Assembly: GCF_900108955.1 (NCBI RefSeq)
Contig: NZ_FNYA01000008.1
Coordinates: 62,001 to 126,000 of the forward strand
From: Flavobacterium terrigena
GTDB taxonomy: Bacteria > Bacteroidota > Bacteroidia > Flavobacteriales > Flavobacteriaceae
Reading direction: 5' to 3'
DNA: 64,000 bases
Shown: positions 39,241-47,537 of the stretch, one piece after another
Layout: the number at the start of each line of letters is the position of its first letter
How positions within the stretch are numbered: position 1 is the stretch's first letter
Position numbers and translations under genes: made by a program
Notes under the pieces: model-generated
What the model was told of the DNA's origin: nothing
Seen by the model: only the letters and a program-made list of their open reading frames with translations
Database searches by the model: none

Positions 39241-41232
39241 ATGGAACATCAGCACATTTACGACAAGCAAGGAAAACAAATTTGTTGCTCATTAGAAGAA
39301 AAAATAAATAAAAAAACCGAACATCATTCTGATGATGATGGACACGACCACGACCATTCAAGCGAGGAAAAATCAACGTTTCAAATGTTTTTACCAGCAA
39401 TAATAAGTTTTGTTTTATTATTGATTGCAATTGGTTTCGATAATTATTTTACGCAAAATTGGTTTACTGGTTATATTAGAATAGCTTGGTATGTTGTAGC
39501 TTATATTCCTGTTGGATTTCCTGTACTTAAAGAAGCTTTTGAGAGCATTAAAAAAGGTGATGTGTTTTCAGAATTTCTGTTAATGTCAATTGCAACAATT
39601 GGTGCATTTGCAATAGCCGAATTTCCTGAAGGTGTAGCTGTTATGTTATTTTATGCTATTGGTGAAATATTCCAAACATTGGCTGTTCAAAGAGCAAAGG
39701 CTAATATTAAAACATTGCTCGACCAACGACCAGACGAAGTTACTATTTTAGAAAATAATGTAGCTAAAACAATCAAAGCTTCAACCGCAAAAATTGGAGA
39801 TATAATCCAACTTAAAGCAGGTGAAAAATTAGGTTTAGATGGTGAATTACTTTCTGATACAGCTTCTTTCAATACTGCCGCATTAACTGGAGAAAGTAAA
39901 CCAGATACAAAAGCAAAAGGGGAAACAGTTTTAGCAGGAATGATAAACTTAAATTCGGTTTGTCAAGTAAAAGTAACTGTTGCTTATTCGGATAGTAAAT
40001 TGTCAAAAATTCTTGAAATGGTGCAAGATGCAACGTCTAAAAAAGCACCAACAGAATTATTTATTAGAAAATTCGCAAAAATATACACTCCAATTGTAGT
40101 TGCTTTAGCCGTTGCAATATGTTTGTTGCCAATCTTTTTTATAGAGAATTATCAGTTTAATGATTGGCTGTATCGAGCATTAATTTTCTTGGTTATTTCT
40201 TGTCCTTGTGCTTTAGTTATTAGTATTCCTTTAGGATATTTTGGAGGAATTGGTGCAGCTTCTAAAAATGGAATTCTTTTTAAAGGAAGTAATTTTCTTG
40301 ATGTAATGGCTTCCGTTCAAAATGTTGTAATGGATAAAACGGGAACAATGACTGAAGGAGTTTTTAAAGTTCAAGAAGTTGTTTTTAATTCCGATTTCAA
40401 TAAGGAGGATATTTTAAAAATGGTTAATGCTTTAGAAAGTCAAAGTACACATCCAGTAGCAACTGCTATACATCAATTTGTTGGAGATATTGATACTTCA
40501 ATTGTTTTGCAAAATGTTGAAGAAATATCAGGACACGGATTAAAAGCAAACGTAAAAGGAAAAGAATTATTAGTTGGTAATTTTAAATTGATGGATAAAT
40601 TTTCTATTGCTTATGATGTTGACCCGTCGAGTATAGTTTATACTTTAATTGCTGTAGCTTATGATAAAAAGTTTGTAGGTTATTTAACTATTGCTGACAG
40701 TATCAAAGAAGATGCACAAATCACAATTGATAAACTAAAAGCACTAGGTATAAAAACCACAATGTTAAGTGGTGATAAAAATACAGTAGTTCAATTTGTT
40801 GCTCAAAAACTTGGAATTACAAATGCTTTTGGTGATTTATTGCCAGAGGATAAAGTAAATAAAGTAAAAGAAATCATTGCAAAAAACGAAACTGTAGCTT
40901 TTGTTGGAGATGGTGTAAACGATGCACCTGTAGTTGCTTTAAGTAGCGTAGGTATTGCAATGGGTGGTTTAGGAAGCGATGCAACAATAGAAACTGCCGA
41001 TGTTGTTATTCAAGATGATAAACCAAGCAAAATACCTTTGGCAATAAACATAGGTAAGCAAACTAAGAAAATTGTTTGGCAAAATATTATTTTAGCATTT
41101 ACAGTAAAAGCAATTGTTTTGGTTCTTGGAGCAGGTGGTTTAGCTACAATGTGGGAAGCCGTTTTTGCAGACGTAGGTGTTGCTTTATTGGCTATTTTAA
41201 ACGCTGTTAGAATACAGAGGATGAAGTTTTAG
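39241..41232 (+). CDS. Zn/Cd/Pb-type heavy-metal P-type ATPase
   Basis: A 663-aa P1B ATPase. A short N-terminal tail is His/Asp-rich (HHSDDDGHDHDHSSEE) and replaces the usual HMA domain. Core motifs are the actuator TGES, SCPCAL in TM6 (S320-C-P-C323), phosphorylation site DKTGT (D365), the HP of STHPVA and hinge GDGVNDAP. ADVGVALLAILNAVR near the end has the Asp of the Zn/Cd/Pb (P1B-2) group. It exports divalent metal from cytosol to periplasm, where Czc would carry it out. It is the last gene of the cargo; 284 bp of non-coding element end follow. Confidence 0.94.
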   Translation: MEHQHIYDKQGKQICCSLEEKINKKTEHHSDDDGHDHDHSSEEKSTFQMFLPAIISFVLLLIAIGFDNYFTQNWFTGYIRIAWYVVAYIPVGFPVLKEAFESIKKGDVFSEFLLMSIATIGAFAIAEFPEGVAVMLFYAIGEIFQTLAVQRAKANIKTLLDQRPDEVTILENNVAKTIKASTAKIGDIIQLKAGEKLGLDGELLSDTASFNTAALTGESKPDTKAKGETVLAGMINLNSVCQVKVTVAYSDSKLSKILEMVQDATSKKAPTELFIRKFAKIYTPIVVALAVAICLLPIFFIENYQFNDWLYRALIFLVISCPCALVISIPLGYFGGIGAASKNGILFKGSNFLDVMASVQNVVMDKTGTMTEGVFKVQEVVFNSDFNKEDILKMVNALESQSTHPVATAIHQFVGDIDTSIVLQNVEEISGHGLKANVKGKELLVGNFKLMDKFSIAYDVDPSSIVYTLIAVAYDKKFVGYLTIADSIKEDAQITIDKLKALGIKTTMLSGDKNTVVQFVAQKLGITNAFGDLLPEDKVNKVKEIIAKNETVAFVGDGVNDAPVVALSSVGIAMGGLGSDATIETADVVIQDDKPSKIPLAINIGKQTKKIVWQNIILAFTVKAIVLVLGAGGLATMWEAVFADVGVALLAILNAVRIQRMKF

Positions 41233-41464
41233 TTAAAAAAAAATACGATATTTTTATAGATAGATTGTTTAACCACCTACGTATAATACCCCCATTGGAT
41301 TGATGATTTTTGGTGTACCCCGCCTTTTTCTTATATCTAAATTTATTATGTTTTGTAAAATTCAGGAATTATGAAATAATAAAATTTATTATAGATAAAA
41401 TTAAATATTATTTCGTGAGATAGATGTGGTGAGTGAATGTTGGCTCGAATGTCGTCCCTAGTAA
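41233..41464. other. non-coding right end of the island
   Basis: AT-rich with no supported gene. It contains two copies of aaatttattat (about 41339 and 41388) and ATGTCGTCCCT at 41449-41459. The latter matches ATGTTGTCCCT (19030-19040) at the left end in the same orientation and may be an integrase arm site. Confidence 0.5.
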
Positions 41465-41507
41465 AAACAAAAAATCCGTAACTACTTAATTAAAAGCCTG
41501 TTACGGA
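41465..41507 (-). terminator. element-supplied terminator of tRNA-Phe
   Basis: TCCGTAAC/GTTACGGA, with a 17-base loop; its T tract on the minus strand is the A-rich run at its left. It differs in sequence from the displaced host terminator at 18849-18876, but both end in the same 16-bp tagtaaaaacaaaaaa. Confidence 0.72.
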
Positions 41508-41515
41508 AAATTTTT

Positions 41516-41528
41516 GTGGTACCTCCAG
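41516..41528 (-). other. attR core (within tRNA-Phe)
   Basis: GTGGTACCTCCAG, the 3' end of the intact tRNA-Phe gene, identical to attL at 18879-18891. Confidence 0.85.
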
Positions 41529-41589
41529 GGATCGAACCAGGGACACATGGATTTTCAGTCCATTGCTCTACCATCTGAGCTAAGGTACC
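41517..41589 (-). tRNA. tRNA-Phe (GAA), integration target
   Basis: A 73-nt cloverleaf on the minus strand: acceptor GGTACCT/AGGTACC, anticodon arm ATGGA-CTGAAAA-TCCAT with GAA, T loop TTCGATC, discriminator A. CCA is not encoded. In my folding the T stem (CCTGG/CCTGG) has a central U-U mismatch. The last 12 bases come from the inserted element. Confidence 0.96.
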
Positions 41590-41627
41590 TTGAATAATTC
41601 TGTAATATTACTTCCTTATTGCGGGTG

Positions 41628-41657
41628 CAAATATAGAACCATTTTTATATTTTCCAA
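41628..41657 (-). promoter_or_regulatory. promoter of tRNA-Phe
   Basis: On the minus strand, TTG at 41657-41655, 19-base spacer, TATATTTG at 41635-41628, the same layout as the tRNA-Asp promoter. Confidence 0.8.
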
Positions 41658-41710
41658 AACAAAAAATAAAAAAAATCATTTTCGTACATTTGCAATTCTA
41701 ATATTTAGAT

Positions 41711-42445
41711 ATGATACTTACTATTGATGTAGGAAATACAAACATTAAAGTCGCTGTTTTTAAACAGGTTAACTTAATTGAAAAATTTGTTTTTCAAAAA
41801 AATGAGCTTAAAAATAATTTTAAAAATATTTTAAAAAAATATTCAAATTGTACAAATGCAGTGCTTTCTTCGGTCGGAAAACTAGATGAAACTGATATTT
41901 TGTGGCTAAAAAGTCATTTGAATTTACTTGAAATTAGTCATGATTCTGCTTTTCCATTCAAAAATTTATACGGTTCTCCTAAAACTTTAGGTGTAGACAG
42001 AATGGTTTTGGCTGCAGGAGCTGTTTTATTATACCCAAATCAAAATACTTTAATTATAGATGCTGGAACTTGCGTTACTTATGATTTCGTAACAAATAAA
42101 AATGAATATTTAGGTGGTGCGATTTCTCCAGGTTTGCGTTTACGTTACGAATCATTACATAATTATACAGCGAAATTGCCCTTGTTGTTAAAAAAATCTC
42201 CAGAAAATTTTATTGGGAATACTACAGAAGAAGCCATTCATTCTGGTGTGGTTAATGGTTTGTGTAATGAAATTGAGGGCTTTGTTTCTCAATATTCTGT
42301 TAAAAACGAACAATTTACAATAATTTTAACAGGCGGAGACGCTAATTTTTTGGCTAATCGATTAAAAAGTGTCATATTTGCCGATGAAAATTTCTTATTA
42401 AAAAGTTTACAACAATTATACACTTATAGTTTACAAAATGATTAA
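41711..42445 (+). CDS. coaX: type III pantothenate kinase
   Basis: A 244-aa CoaX: phosphate-binding DVGNTNIK (D6), YGSPKTLGVDRMV, IDAGTCVTYDFV, GGAISPGL and the late ILTGGDANFL are all present. It phosphorylates pantothenate, the first step of CoA synthesis. A TACATTTG-like -7 element sits 19 bases upstream, without a clear TTG partner. Its end overlaps the next gene by 8 bases, a usual arrangement in flavobacteria. Confidence 0.95.
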   Translation: MILTIDVGNTNIKVAVFKQVNLIEKFVFQKNELKNNFKNILKKYSNCTNAVLSSVGKLDETDILWLKSHLNLLEISHDSAFPFKNLYGSPKTLGVDRMVLAAGAVLLYPNQNTLIIDAGTCVTYDFVTNKNEYLGGAISPGLRLRYESLHNYTAKLPLLLKKSPENFIGNTTEEAIHSGVVNGLCNEIEGFVSQYSVKNEQFTIILTGGDANFLANRLKSVIFADENFLLKSLQQLYTYSLQND

Positions 42446-43688
42446 AAAAATTGCCTTAATAGTTACTATACTACTAGCAAGCTTCGGTTCTGCACAAGAA
42501 AATACTCCTTCGCCTTATTCTTTTTACGGAATTGGAAGCGCAAAATTTAAAGGTACTAATGATATTGTTAACATGGGTGGAATAAGTGTTTACTCAGATA
42601 GTACGCACATTAACGTATTAAATCCAGCTACATATTCTAATCAAATGTTAACTACTTTTCAAGTTGGTGCAACAAGTTCATTTTATAAATTAAATGCGGG
42701 TACACAACTTGAAAAAGCTAAAAAAACAACTTTCGATTATTTAGTTATGGGTTTTCCCGTTTCTAAAAAATTAGGAGTTTCTGTTGGTTTGTTGCCTCAA
42801 AGTGCAGTTGGTTATAGATTTAAAAAAGATAATATAGCTGTTGATAATACTGTAAGTAGGTATTTAGGAAGTGGTGGAGTGAATAAAGTGTTTTTCGGTT
42901 CTGGATATAAAATTAATTCAAAATTTAGTGTAGGTTTAGATTTTCAATATTTATTTGGTTCGATTAATACCGAGTCTCAAAAATTTGGAGTAAATCTACA
43001 AACAGGTTCAAGAGAAGTAAATGAATCTTCTTTGTCAGGAATCGCATTTAATGCAGGTTTTACATATAATACGAAACTTAATAATAAATTAAATTTTATG
43101 TCTAGTTTAGTTTATTCTCCTGAATCTAAATTAAATTCTAATAATACAAGAAAAGTTGCCTTGATTACTACTTCTAATGGAAATGTAATTCCAGCTTCTT
43201 CAGATACAGAGGTTGTTGTTGCAGATACAAAACTTAATATTCCATCAAAATTAGCTCTTGGTGCTGGTGTTGGAAATAGAAAATGGTTTGTTGGTGGAGA
43301 TTTAACATTCTCAGGAACTGGAAGTCAAATTAATAGATTTGATAATTATTCAAATGTATCATATGAAAATGCTACAAAAATATCTATTGGAGGTTTTATT
43401 ATTCCTAAATTCGATTCGTACAACAACTATTTAGCAAGAATTACTTACCGTGGTGGTTTCAGATTTGAAAACACAGGTTTAGTAGTTAATAACACAGCGA
43501 TTAAAGATAAAGCAATGACTTTAGGTTTTGGATTGCCAATATCTGGATCATTTTCAAGCTTAAATTTAGGAATTGAATACGGACAAAGAGGGACGGTAAT
43601 GAACGGATTGGTTCGTGAAGATTATTTTTCTGTTAGTTTGGGATTAATTTTCAGTGATAAATGGTTCAAAAGAACATTATATAATTAA
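42438..43688 (+). CDS. outer-membrane protein (beta-barrel), unknown
   Basis: A 416-aa protein with a signal peptide (MIKKIALIVTILLASFGSAQ) and alternating amphipathic strands up to a terminal strand YFSVSLGLIFSDKWF. The opening SPYSFYGIGSAKFKGTNDIVNMGGISVYSDSTHINVLNPATYS resembles the OmpP1/FadL-like beginning of barrel proteins. It lies between coaX (8-base overlap) and lptC (5 bases after its stop) and is likely co-transcribed, hinting at a role in envelope lipid or LPS handling. Confidence 0.78.
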   Translation: MIKKIALIVTILLASFGSAQENTPSPYSFYGIGSAKFKGTNDIVNMGGISVYSDSTHINVLNPATYSNQMLTTFQVGATSSFYKLNAGTQLEKAKKTTFDYLVMGFPVSKKLGVSVGLLPQSAVGYRFKKDNIAVDNTVSRYLGSGGVNKVFFGSGYKINSKFSVGLDFQYLFGSINTESQKFGVNLQTGSREVNESSLSGIAFNAGFTYNTKLNNKLNFMSSLVYSPESKLNSNNTRKVALITTSNGNVIPASSDTEVVVADTKLNIPSKLALGAGVGNRKWFVGGDLTFSGTGSQINRFDNYSNVSYENATKISIGGFIIPKFDSYNNYLARITYRGGFRFENTGLVVNNTAIKDKAMTLGFGLPISGSFSSLNLGIEYGQRGTVMNGLVREDYFSVSLGLIFSDKWFKRTLYN

Positions 43689-43692
43689 TAGA

Positions 43693-44238
43693 ATGAAAAA
43701 ATTTGTTGAATATATACTCGTTTTTACTCTGATTTTGTTTTTACAAAGTTGCGAGAGTAATTTAAAAGATGTTCAGCGAATTTATAAAACTTCGTTTGTT
43801 CCAACTGGTGAAGCGGATTCTATTAATTTAAAATATACGGATTCTGGTCGCGTAAAATCGATAGTGCAGAGTTTAAAAATGGTCGACTATTCTACAGCAA
43901 AAAATCCTTTTGTAGAATTTCCTAAAGCAGTTTTAGTGACTCTTATTGATGATAATGGGAACAGAACAACTGTTGTGGCTGATAAAGCAATTTCGTATAA
44001 AAAAACAGAAGTAATTGATTTAATCGGAAACGTAAAAATCGCAACTTACGATGGAAAAGTTTTAGAAACCAATCAATTATATTTTGATCAGAAAAACGAA
44101 TGGTTTTTTACTGAAGAATTTTTTAAATTTAAAGATGCAGACGGAAGTTTTTTGCAAGGTGTTGGAATAGATTTTAGTAAAGACTTTAAAATTTTCAATA
44201 TGCAAAATAATAACGGAGAAGTTAATAACATGAAATAA
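43693..44238 (+). CDS. lptC: LPS export protein LptC, lipoprotein form
   Basis: A 181-aa protein. The ATG at 43693 gives MKKFVEYILVFTLILFLQSC, a lipobox; an earlier start 13 codons upstream would overlap the previous gene and spoil the signal. The rest is the LptC beta-jelly-roll: IVQSLKMVDYSTAKNPFVEFPKAVLVTLID, TTVVADKAISYKKTEVIDLIGNVKIATYDG, LETNQLYFDQKNEWFFTEE. Bacteroidota LptC homologues are commonly lipoproteins of this sort. It receives LPS from LptBFG and passes it to LptA. Confidence 0.88.
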   Translation: MKKFVEYILVFTLILFLQSCESNLKDVQRIYKTSFVPTGEADSINLKYTDSGRVKSIVQSLKMVDYSTAKNPFVEFPKAVLVTLIDDNGNRTTVVADKAISYKKTEVIDLIGNVKIATYDGKVLETNQLYFDQKNEWFFTEEFFKFKDADGSFLQGVGIDFSKDFKIFNMQNNNGEVNNMK

Positions 44239-44247
44239 TATAAACTA

Positions 44248-44340
44248 TGAAATCGCTACTAAAAAAGAGTTTATTGTAGATAAACACTAATAAATAAAAG
44301 CGATGCTATATATTGTCACTAAAAAATAAAATTTACATAT
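44248..44340 (+). ncRNA. structured RNA element, copy A
   Basis: P1 pairs ATCGCT (44252-44257) with AGCGAT (44299-44304). P2 pairs GTTTAT (44269-44274) with ATAAAC (44280-44285), loop TGTAG. The loop can pair with CTATA (44306-44310) just after P1, a possible pseudoknot. An A-rich tail ctaaaaaataaaa follows and ends at the ATG at 44341. Copies at 54195 and 59295 have the same layout with different stem sequences. Confidence 0.7.
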
Positions 44341-44532
44341 ATGAAATACTACAAATTTTCTCAATACTTATATTTGGTTGCAGCAATTGTATTTTCAGTT
44401 TCTGTAATTTATAAAATTTTAAATAAACAAGATTATGGATTACAAGCAATTATTGCGGTTGGATTTATAATTATGTTCTTCGTGAGAAGAAGTTTTTTAA
44501 AGAAAATGGAAAACAATCAAGAAAACAAGTAA
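44341..44532 (+). CDS. small two-helix membrane protein
   Basis: A 63-aa protein with two hydrophobic helices (YLYLVAAIVFSVSVIYKIL and LQAIIAVGFIIMFFVRRSF), connected by a short N-K-Q-D-Y-G loop and ended by a charged tail. No function is known. It directly follows structured RNA copy A, with the ATG at the RNA's end. Confidence 0.75.
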   Translation: MKYYKFSQYLYLVAAIVFSVSVIYKILNKQDYGLQAIIAVGFIIMFFVRRSFLKKMENNQENK

Positions 44533-44612
44533 AAAAATTGGCAATACTATTTTATTATTAAATAGATAATTGTATTTTCGCCCACTGAATAAAAAAATAA
44601 CTCAATATAAAA

Positions 44613-46718
44613 ATGGCAATTTTATCAAAAATTAGACAACGTTCTATCTTATTAGTTCTAATCATTGCATTAGCATTATTTTCATTTGTATTAGCAGATG
44701 TAATTAAAAGTGGTGGATTTAGCGGAGGTTCAAATAACATTGGTTCAATCAATGGAACAAAATTTGAATACCAAGAATTCATGGCTAAAGTGGCTAATGT
44801 TGAAAAACAACAACAAGGTGTTAGCAATACTCAAGCTTTAAATTCAGTTTGGGAACAAGAAGTAAGAAAAGCTTTATTATCTGAACAATATGATAAAATT
44901 GGTTTATTACTTGGAAAAGAACAATTAATGGCGGTTATCAAAAATGACCCTCAATTGTCTCAATCTCCACAGTTTTTAAATGCTGCGGGTAAATTTGACG
45001 ATAAAAAATTTGCTGAATATATCAATTCTTTACAAAGCGCTCCAGACCAAACACAATGGAACCAATGGAAAGCTTACGAAATTCAAATTGAAGATTTCGC
45101 TAAAGAACAAATGTATAATACATTAATTAAATCAAGTGTTTATACAACTAAAGCTGAAGGTAAATTAAAATACGAAAGAGATAACAATAAAGTTGATTTC
45201 GATTATGTAGCATTAGCATTTTCTACAGTAAGTGATGACCAAGTTAAGGTAACTGACGAGGAAATTATTGCTTACATGAAAAAAAGCCCTAAGAAATTCA
45301 AATCAGATAATACAAGATCAATAGAATATGTATTAGTTGAAAACAAACCATCTGCTGCTGACGAAGCTGCAATGAAATCTAAAATTGATGGTTTTGTTAA
45401 TGGTAAAATTGAAATGAAAAATGGTGTGAATGATACAATTCCTTCATTCCGTTCTGCAACAAATTTAGCTGATTACGTTAATAAATATTCTGAAATCAAA
45501 TTTGATTCTACTTATGTAGCTAAAAAAGATATTAATCCACAATTCGCGGAACAATTATATACGTTAGCACCAGGACAAGTTTTCGGACCATATACTGATA
45601 ATGGCTATTCTAAATTATCAAGAGTTGCTGGTAGAAAATCAGGAGCTACTGCTAAAGTAAGTCATATCTTAATCGCTTATAAAGGTGCAATGCAAGCTGC
45701 TCCATCAATTAAGTTAACAAAAGAAGAAGCGAAAGCTAAAGCAGAAGGTTTATTAGCACAAGTTAATGCTAATCCAAGTAGTATTGGAATGTTAGCTATG
45801 GTAAATTCTGATGACCAAGGTTCAAAACAAAATGGTGGAGTTTATGATAATGTAGCTCCAAAACAAATGGTTAAACCTTTCGATGATTTCTTATTTAACA
45901 ACCCAGTTGGAAAAACAGGTGTAGTTGAAACTGACTTTGGTTTTCACGTTATGAAAGTTGAAGGTAAAAATGATGCTGTCTTATTAGCTACTGTTGCCTT
46001 AAAAGTACAACCATCTGAAAAAACAGAAGATATTAACTACAATAAAGCTTTAAAAGTTGAAACGGATGCACTAGCAAATGGACTTGAAAAAGCTGCTAAA
46101 AAAGCTGCTTTAACTATCGCTCCAGTTACTAGCGTAAAAGCTTATGACGAAAATGTAGCTAACTTAGGTTTACAAAGACAAATTGTAACTTGGTCTTTCA
46201 ATGATGACACTAATGTTAATGACGTAAAACGTTTTGATATCGCTAACGTAGGATTTGCAATTGTAAAATTAAAATCTAAAAATGATGATGGACTTTTACC
46301 ATTAGAATTAGCAAAACAATCTGTTGAACCATTAATTAAAAATGAGAAAAAAGCAGCTATTCTTAAAAAGAAAATGACTGGTACTACATTAGAAGCAATT
46401 TCTAAGTCAACTGGTTCATCTATTTCTCCAGCTGTTGGTGCTTCAATGGCTTCTCCAATGATTCCTAACTTAGGATACGAGCCTAAAGTTGTTGGAGCTG
46501 CATTAGGATTAGCTTCTGGAAAAACATCTAAAGTAATTGAAGGTAATTCTGGTTTATTTATGGTTAGAACTAAAGCATTAACTAAAGCTCCAGCTGTAAA
46601 AGATTATAAAACTCAAATTGATCAATTGAATCAACAATCAAAAGGTGCTGCATCATACAGAGTTGTTCAAGGATTAAAAGATAAAGCTGATATTGTTGAC
46701 AATAGAGGTAAATTCTAA
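44613..46718 (+). CDS. ppiD: PpiD-like periplasmic peptidyl-prolyl isomerase/chaperone
   Basis: A 701-aa protein with one N-terminal membrane anchor (SILLVLIIALALFSFVLADVI), a SurA-like N-terminal domain, and a parvulin PPIase domain at about 347-455 (AKVSHILIAYKG, DDQGSKQNGGVYDNVAPKQMVKPFDDFLFNNPVGKTGVVETDFGFHVMKVEG). A C-terminal helical segment with AP-rich repeats follows. It helps outer-membrane and secreted proteins fold. A perfect terminator follows. Confidence 0.92.
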   Translation: MAILSKIRQRSILLVLIIALALFSFVLADVIKSGGFSGGSNNIGSINGTKFEYQEFMAKVANVEKQQQGVSNTQALNSVWEQEVRKALLSEQYDKIGLLLGKEQLMAVIKNDPQLSQSPQFLNAAGKFDDKKFAEYINSLQSAPDQTQWNQWKAYEIQIEDFAKEQMYNTLIKSSVYTTKAEGKLKYERDNNKVDFDYVALAFSTVSDDQVKVTDEEIIAYMKKSPKKFKSDNTRSIEYVLVENKPSAADEAAMKSKIDGFVNGKIEMKNGVNDTIPSFRSATNLADYVNKYSEIKFDSTYVAKKDINPQFAEQLYTLAPGQVFGPYTDNGYSKLSRVAGRKSGATAKVSHILIAYKGAMQAAPSIKLTKEEAKAKAEGLLAQVNANPSSIGMLAMVNSDDQGSKQNGGVYDNVAPKQMVKPFDDFLFNNPVGKTGVVETDFGFHVMKVEGKNDAVLLATVALKVQPSEKTEDINYNKALKVETDALANGLEKAAKKAALTIAPVTSVKAYDENVANLGLQRQIVTWSFNDDTNVNDVKRFDIANVGFAIVKLKSKNDDGLLPLELAKQSVEPLIKNEKKAAILKKKMTGTTLEAISKSTGSSISPAVGASMASPMIPNLGYEPKVVGAALGLASGKTSKVIEGNSGLFMVRTKALTKAPAVKDYKTQIDQLNQQSKGAASYRVVQGLKDKADIVDNRGKF

Positions 46719-46740
46719 AAAATAGAAATTGAAAAATAAA

Positions 46741-46770
46741 AAAAGGGCTGAATTTTTCAGCCCTTTTTTT
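46741..46770 (+). terminator. terminator of ppiD
   Basis: A 12-bp perfect stem, AAAAGGGCTGAA/TTCAGCCCTTTT, with loop TTT and further T. It lies in the reading frame upstream of pth and therefore rules out the earliest possible pth start. Confidence 0.92.
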
Positions 46771-46791
46771 ATTTTTGTAAGTGTAAATAAA

Positions 46792-47445
46792 ATGAATGTA
46801 ATAAAGTCTTTACTTCGATTTTTTGGTTCGAATTCTAAAACCGAGTTGGAAGAAGTTAATTCAAAAGAATATCAGGAAATGAAAAAATTTTTAATTGTTG
46901 GTTTAGGGAATATTGGTGCAGAGTATGTAAATACTAGACATAATATAGGATTTAAAGTATTAGACTATTTTGCAAATCAAGAAAATATTTCTTTTCAAAC
47001 TCAAAAATTAGGTGATGTTGCAGAATTCAAAATTAAAGGAAGAACAGTTTTGTTATTAAAGCCAAATACTTATATGAATTTGAGTGGTAAAGCTGTGAAA
47101 TATTGGATGGAAAAGGAAAATATTGAAAAAGACAATATGCTTGTAATAACGGATGATTTGAATTTATCTTTCGGAAGTATTAGAATCAAAACAAAAGGCT
47201 CTGATGGCGGTCATAATGGGCTTAAAAACATACAGCTTTTGTTGAATTCAACTGAATATCCTCGTTTTAGATTTGGAATTAGCGATGCGTTTAAAAAAGG
47301 CAAGCAGGTTGACTATGTTTTAGGAGAATGGTCTTTGGAAGAAAAAGAAGCTCTAAATGAAAGATTAAGTATTTCTTCTGAAATAATAAAGTCTTTCGCT
47401 CTAGCAGGTTTAAACAATACCATGAATTTATTTAATGGTAAATAG
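46792..47445 (+). CDS. pth: peptidyl-tRNA hydrolase
   Basis: Pth motifs: FLIVGLGNIGAEYVNTRHNIGFKVLD (Asn and catalytic His), LLKPNTYMNLSGKAV, VITDDLNL (catalytic Asp) and GSDGGHNGLKNI. It recycles stalled peptidyl-tRNAs. I start at ATG 46792, 22 bases after the ppiD terminator, giving 217 residues with a short basic N-terminal extension. An ATG at 46879 would give the canonical MKKFLIVGLGN start and cannot be excluded. Confidence 0.93.
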   Translation: MNVIKSLLRFFGSNSKTELEEVNSKEYQEMKKFLIVGLGNIGAEYVNTRHNIGFKVLDYFANQENISFQTQKLGDVAEFKIKGRTVLLLKPNTYMNLSGKAVKYWMEKENIEKDNMLVITDDLNLSFGSIRIKTKGSDGGHNGLKNIQLLLNSTEYPRFRFGISDAFKKGKQVDYVLGEWSLEEKEALNERLSISSEIIKSFALAGLNNTMNLFNGK

Positions 47446-47537
47446 ATTGTTGAAATGTAAAAATTTTGACTATTATTTTTAAAAATGTGATTTTTGGTTA
47501 TATTTGTTCAATTAATTAACCAAATCATATTAATAAA

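Larger units (their letters stand above)
18879..41528. mobile_element. integrative genomic island in tRNA-Phe, about 22.6 kb
   Basis: The boundaries are two 13-bp direct copies of GTGGTACCTCCAG, the 3' end of tRNA-Phe. One is an orphan at 18879-18891; the other, at 41516-41528, is part of the intact tRNA gene. A tyrosine recombinase reads inward 193 bp from the left end, followed by RteC-like and excisionase-like genes. The cargo is a TrlF-like ATPase, an ImmA/IrrE fusion, a DtxR-controlled redox/porin set and a heavy-metal efflux set. I see no relaxase, coupling protein or type IV secretion gene, so transfer would need a helper or it is decayed. Confidence 0.88.

Noticed and set aside
18879..41528. 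Self-transmissible ICE
   Set aside because: No relaxase, coupling protein, VirB4/TraG or other conjugation gene is visible between the att sites.
41517..41589. tRNA-Phe as a pseudogene because of the U-U mismatch in the T stem
   Set aside because: All other arms pair fully, the promoter is canonical, and the 3' end has been kept intact by the element; one mismatch does not show loss of function.
44249..44281. Small peptide gene (ATGAAATCGCTA...) inside structured RNA copy A
   Set aside because: The frame is 10 codons in A, 27 in B and has no ATG in C; the shared feature is the pairing and not the coding.
46729..46791. Longer N-terminus of pth
   Set aside because: This stretch contains the ppiD terminator hairpin, so it cannot be the start of the next message.
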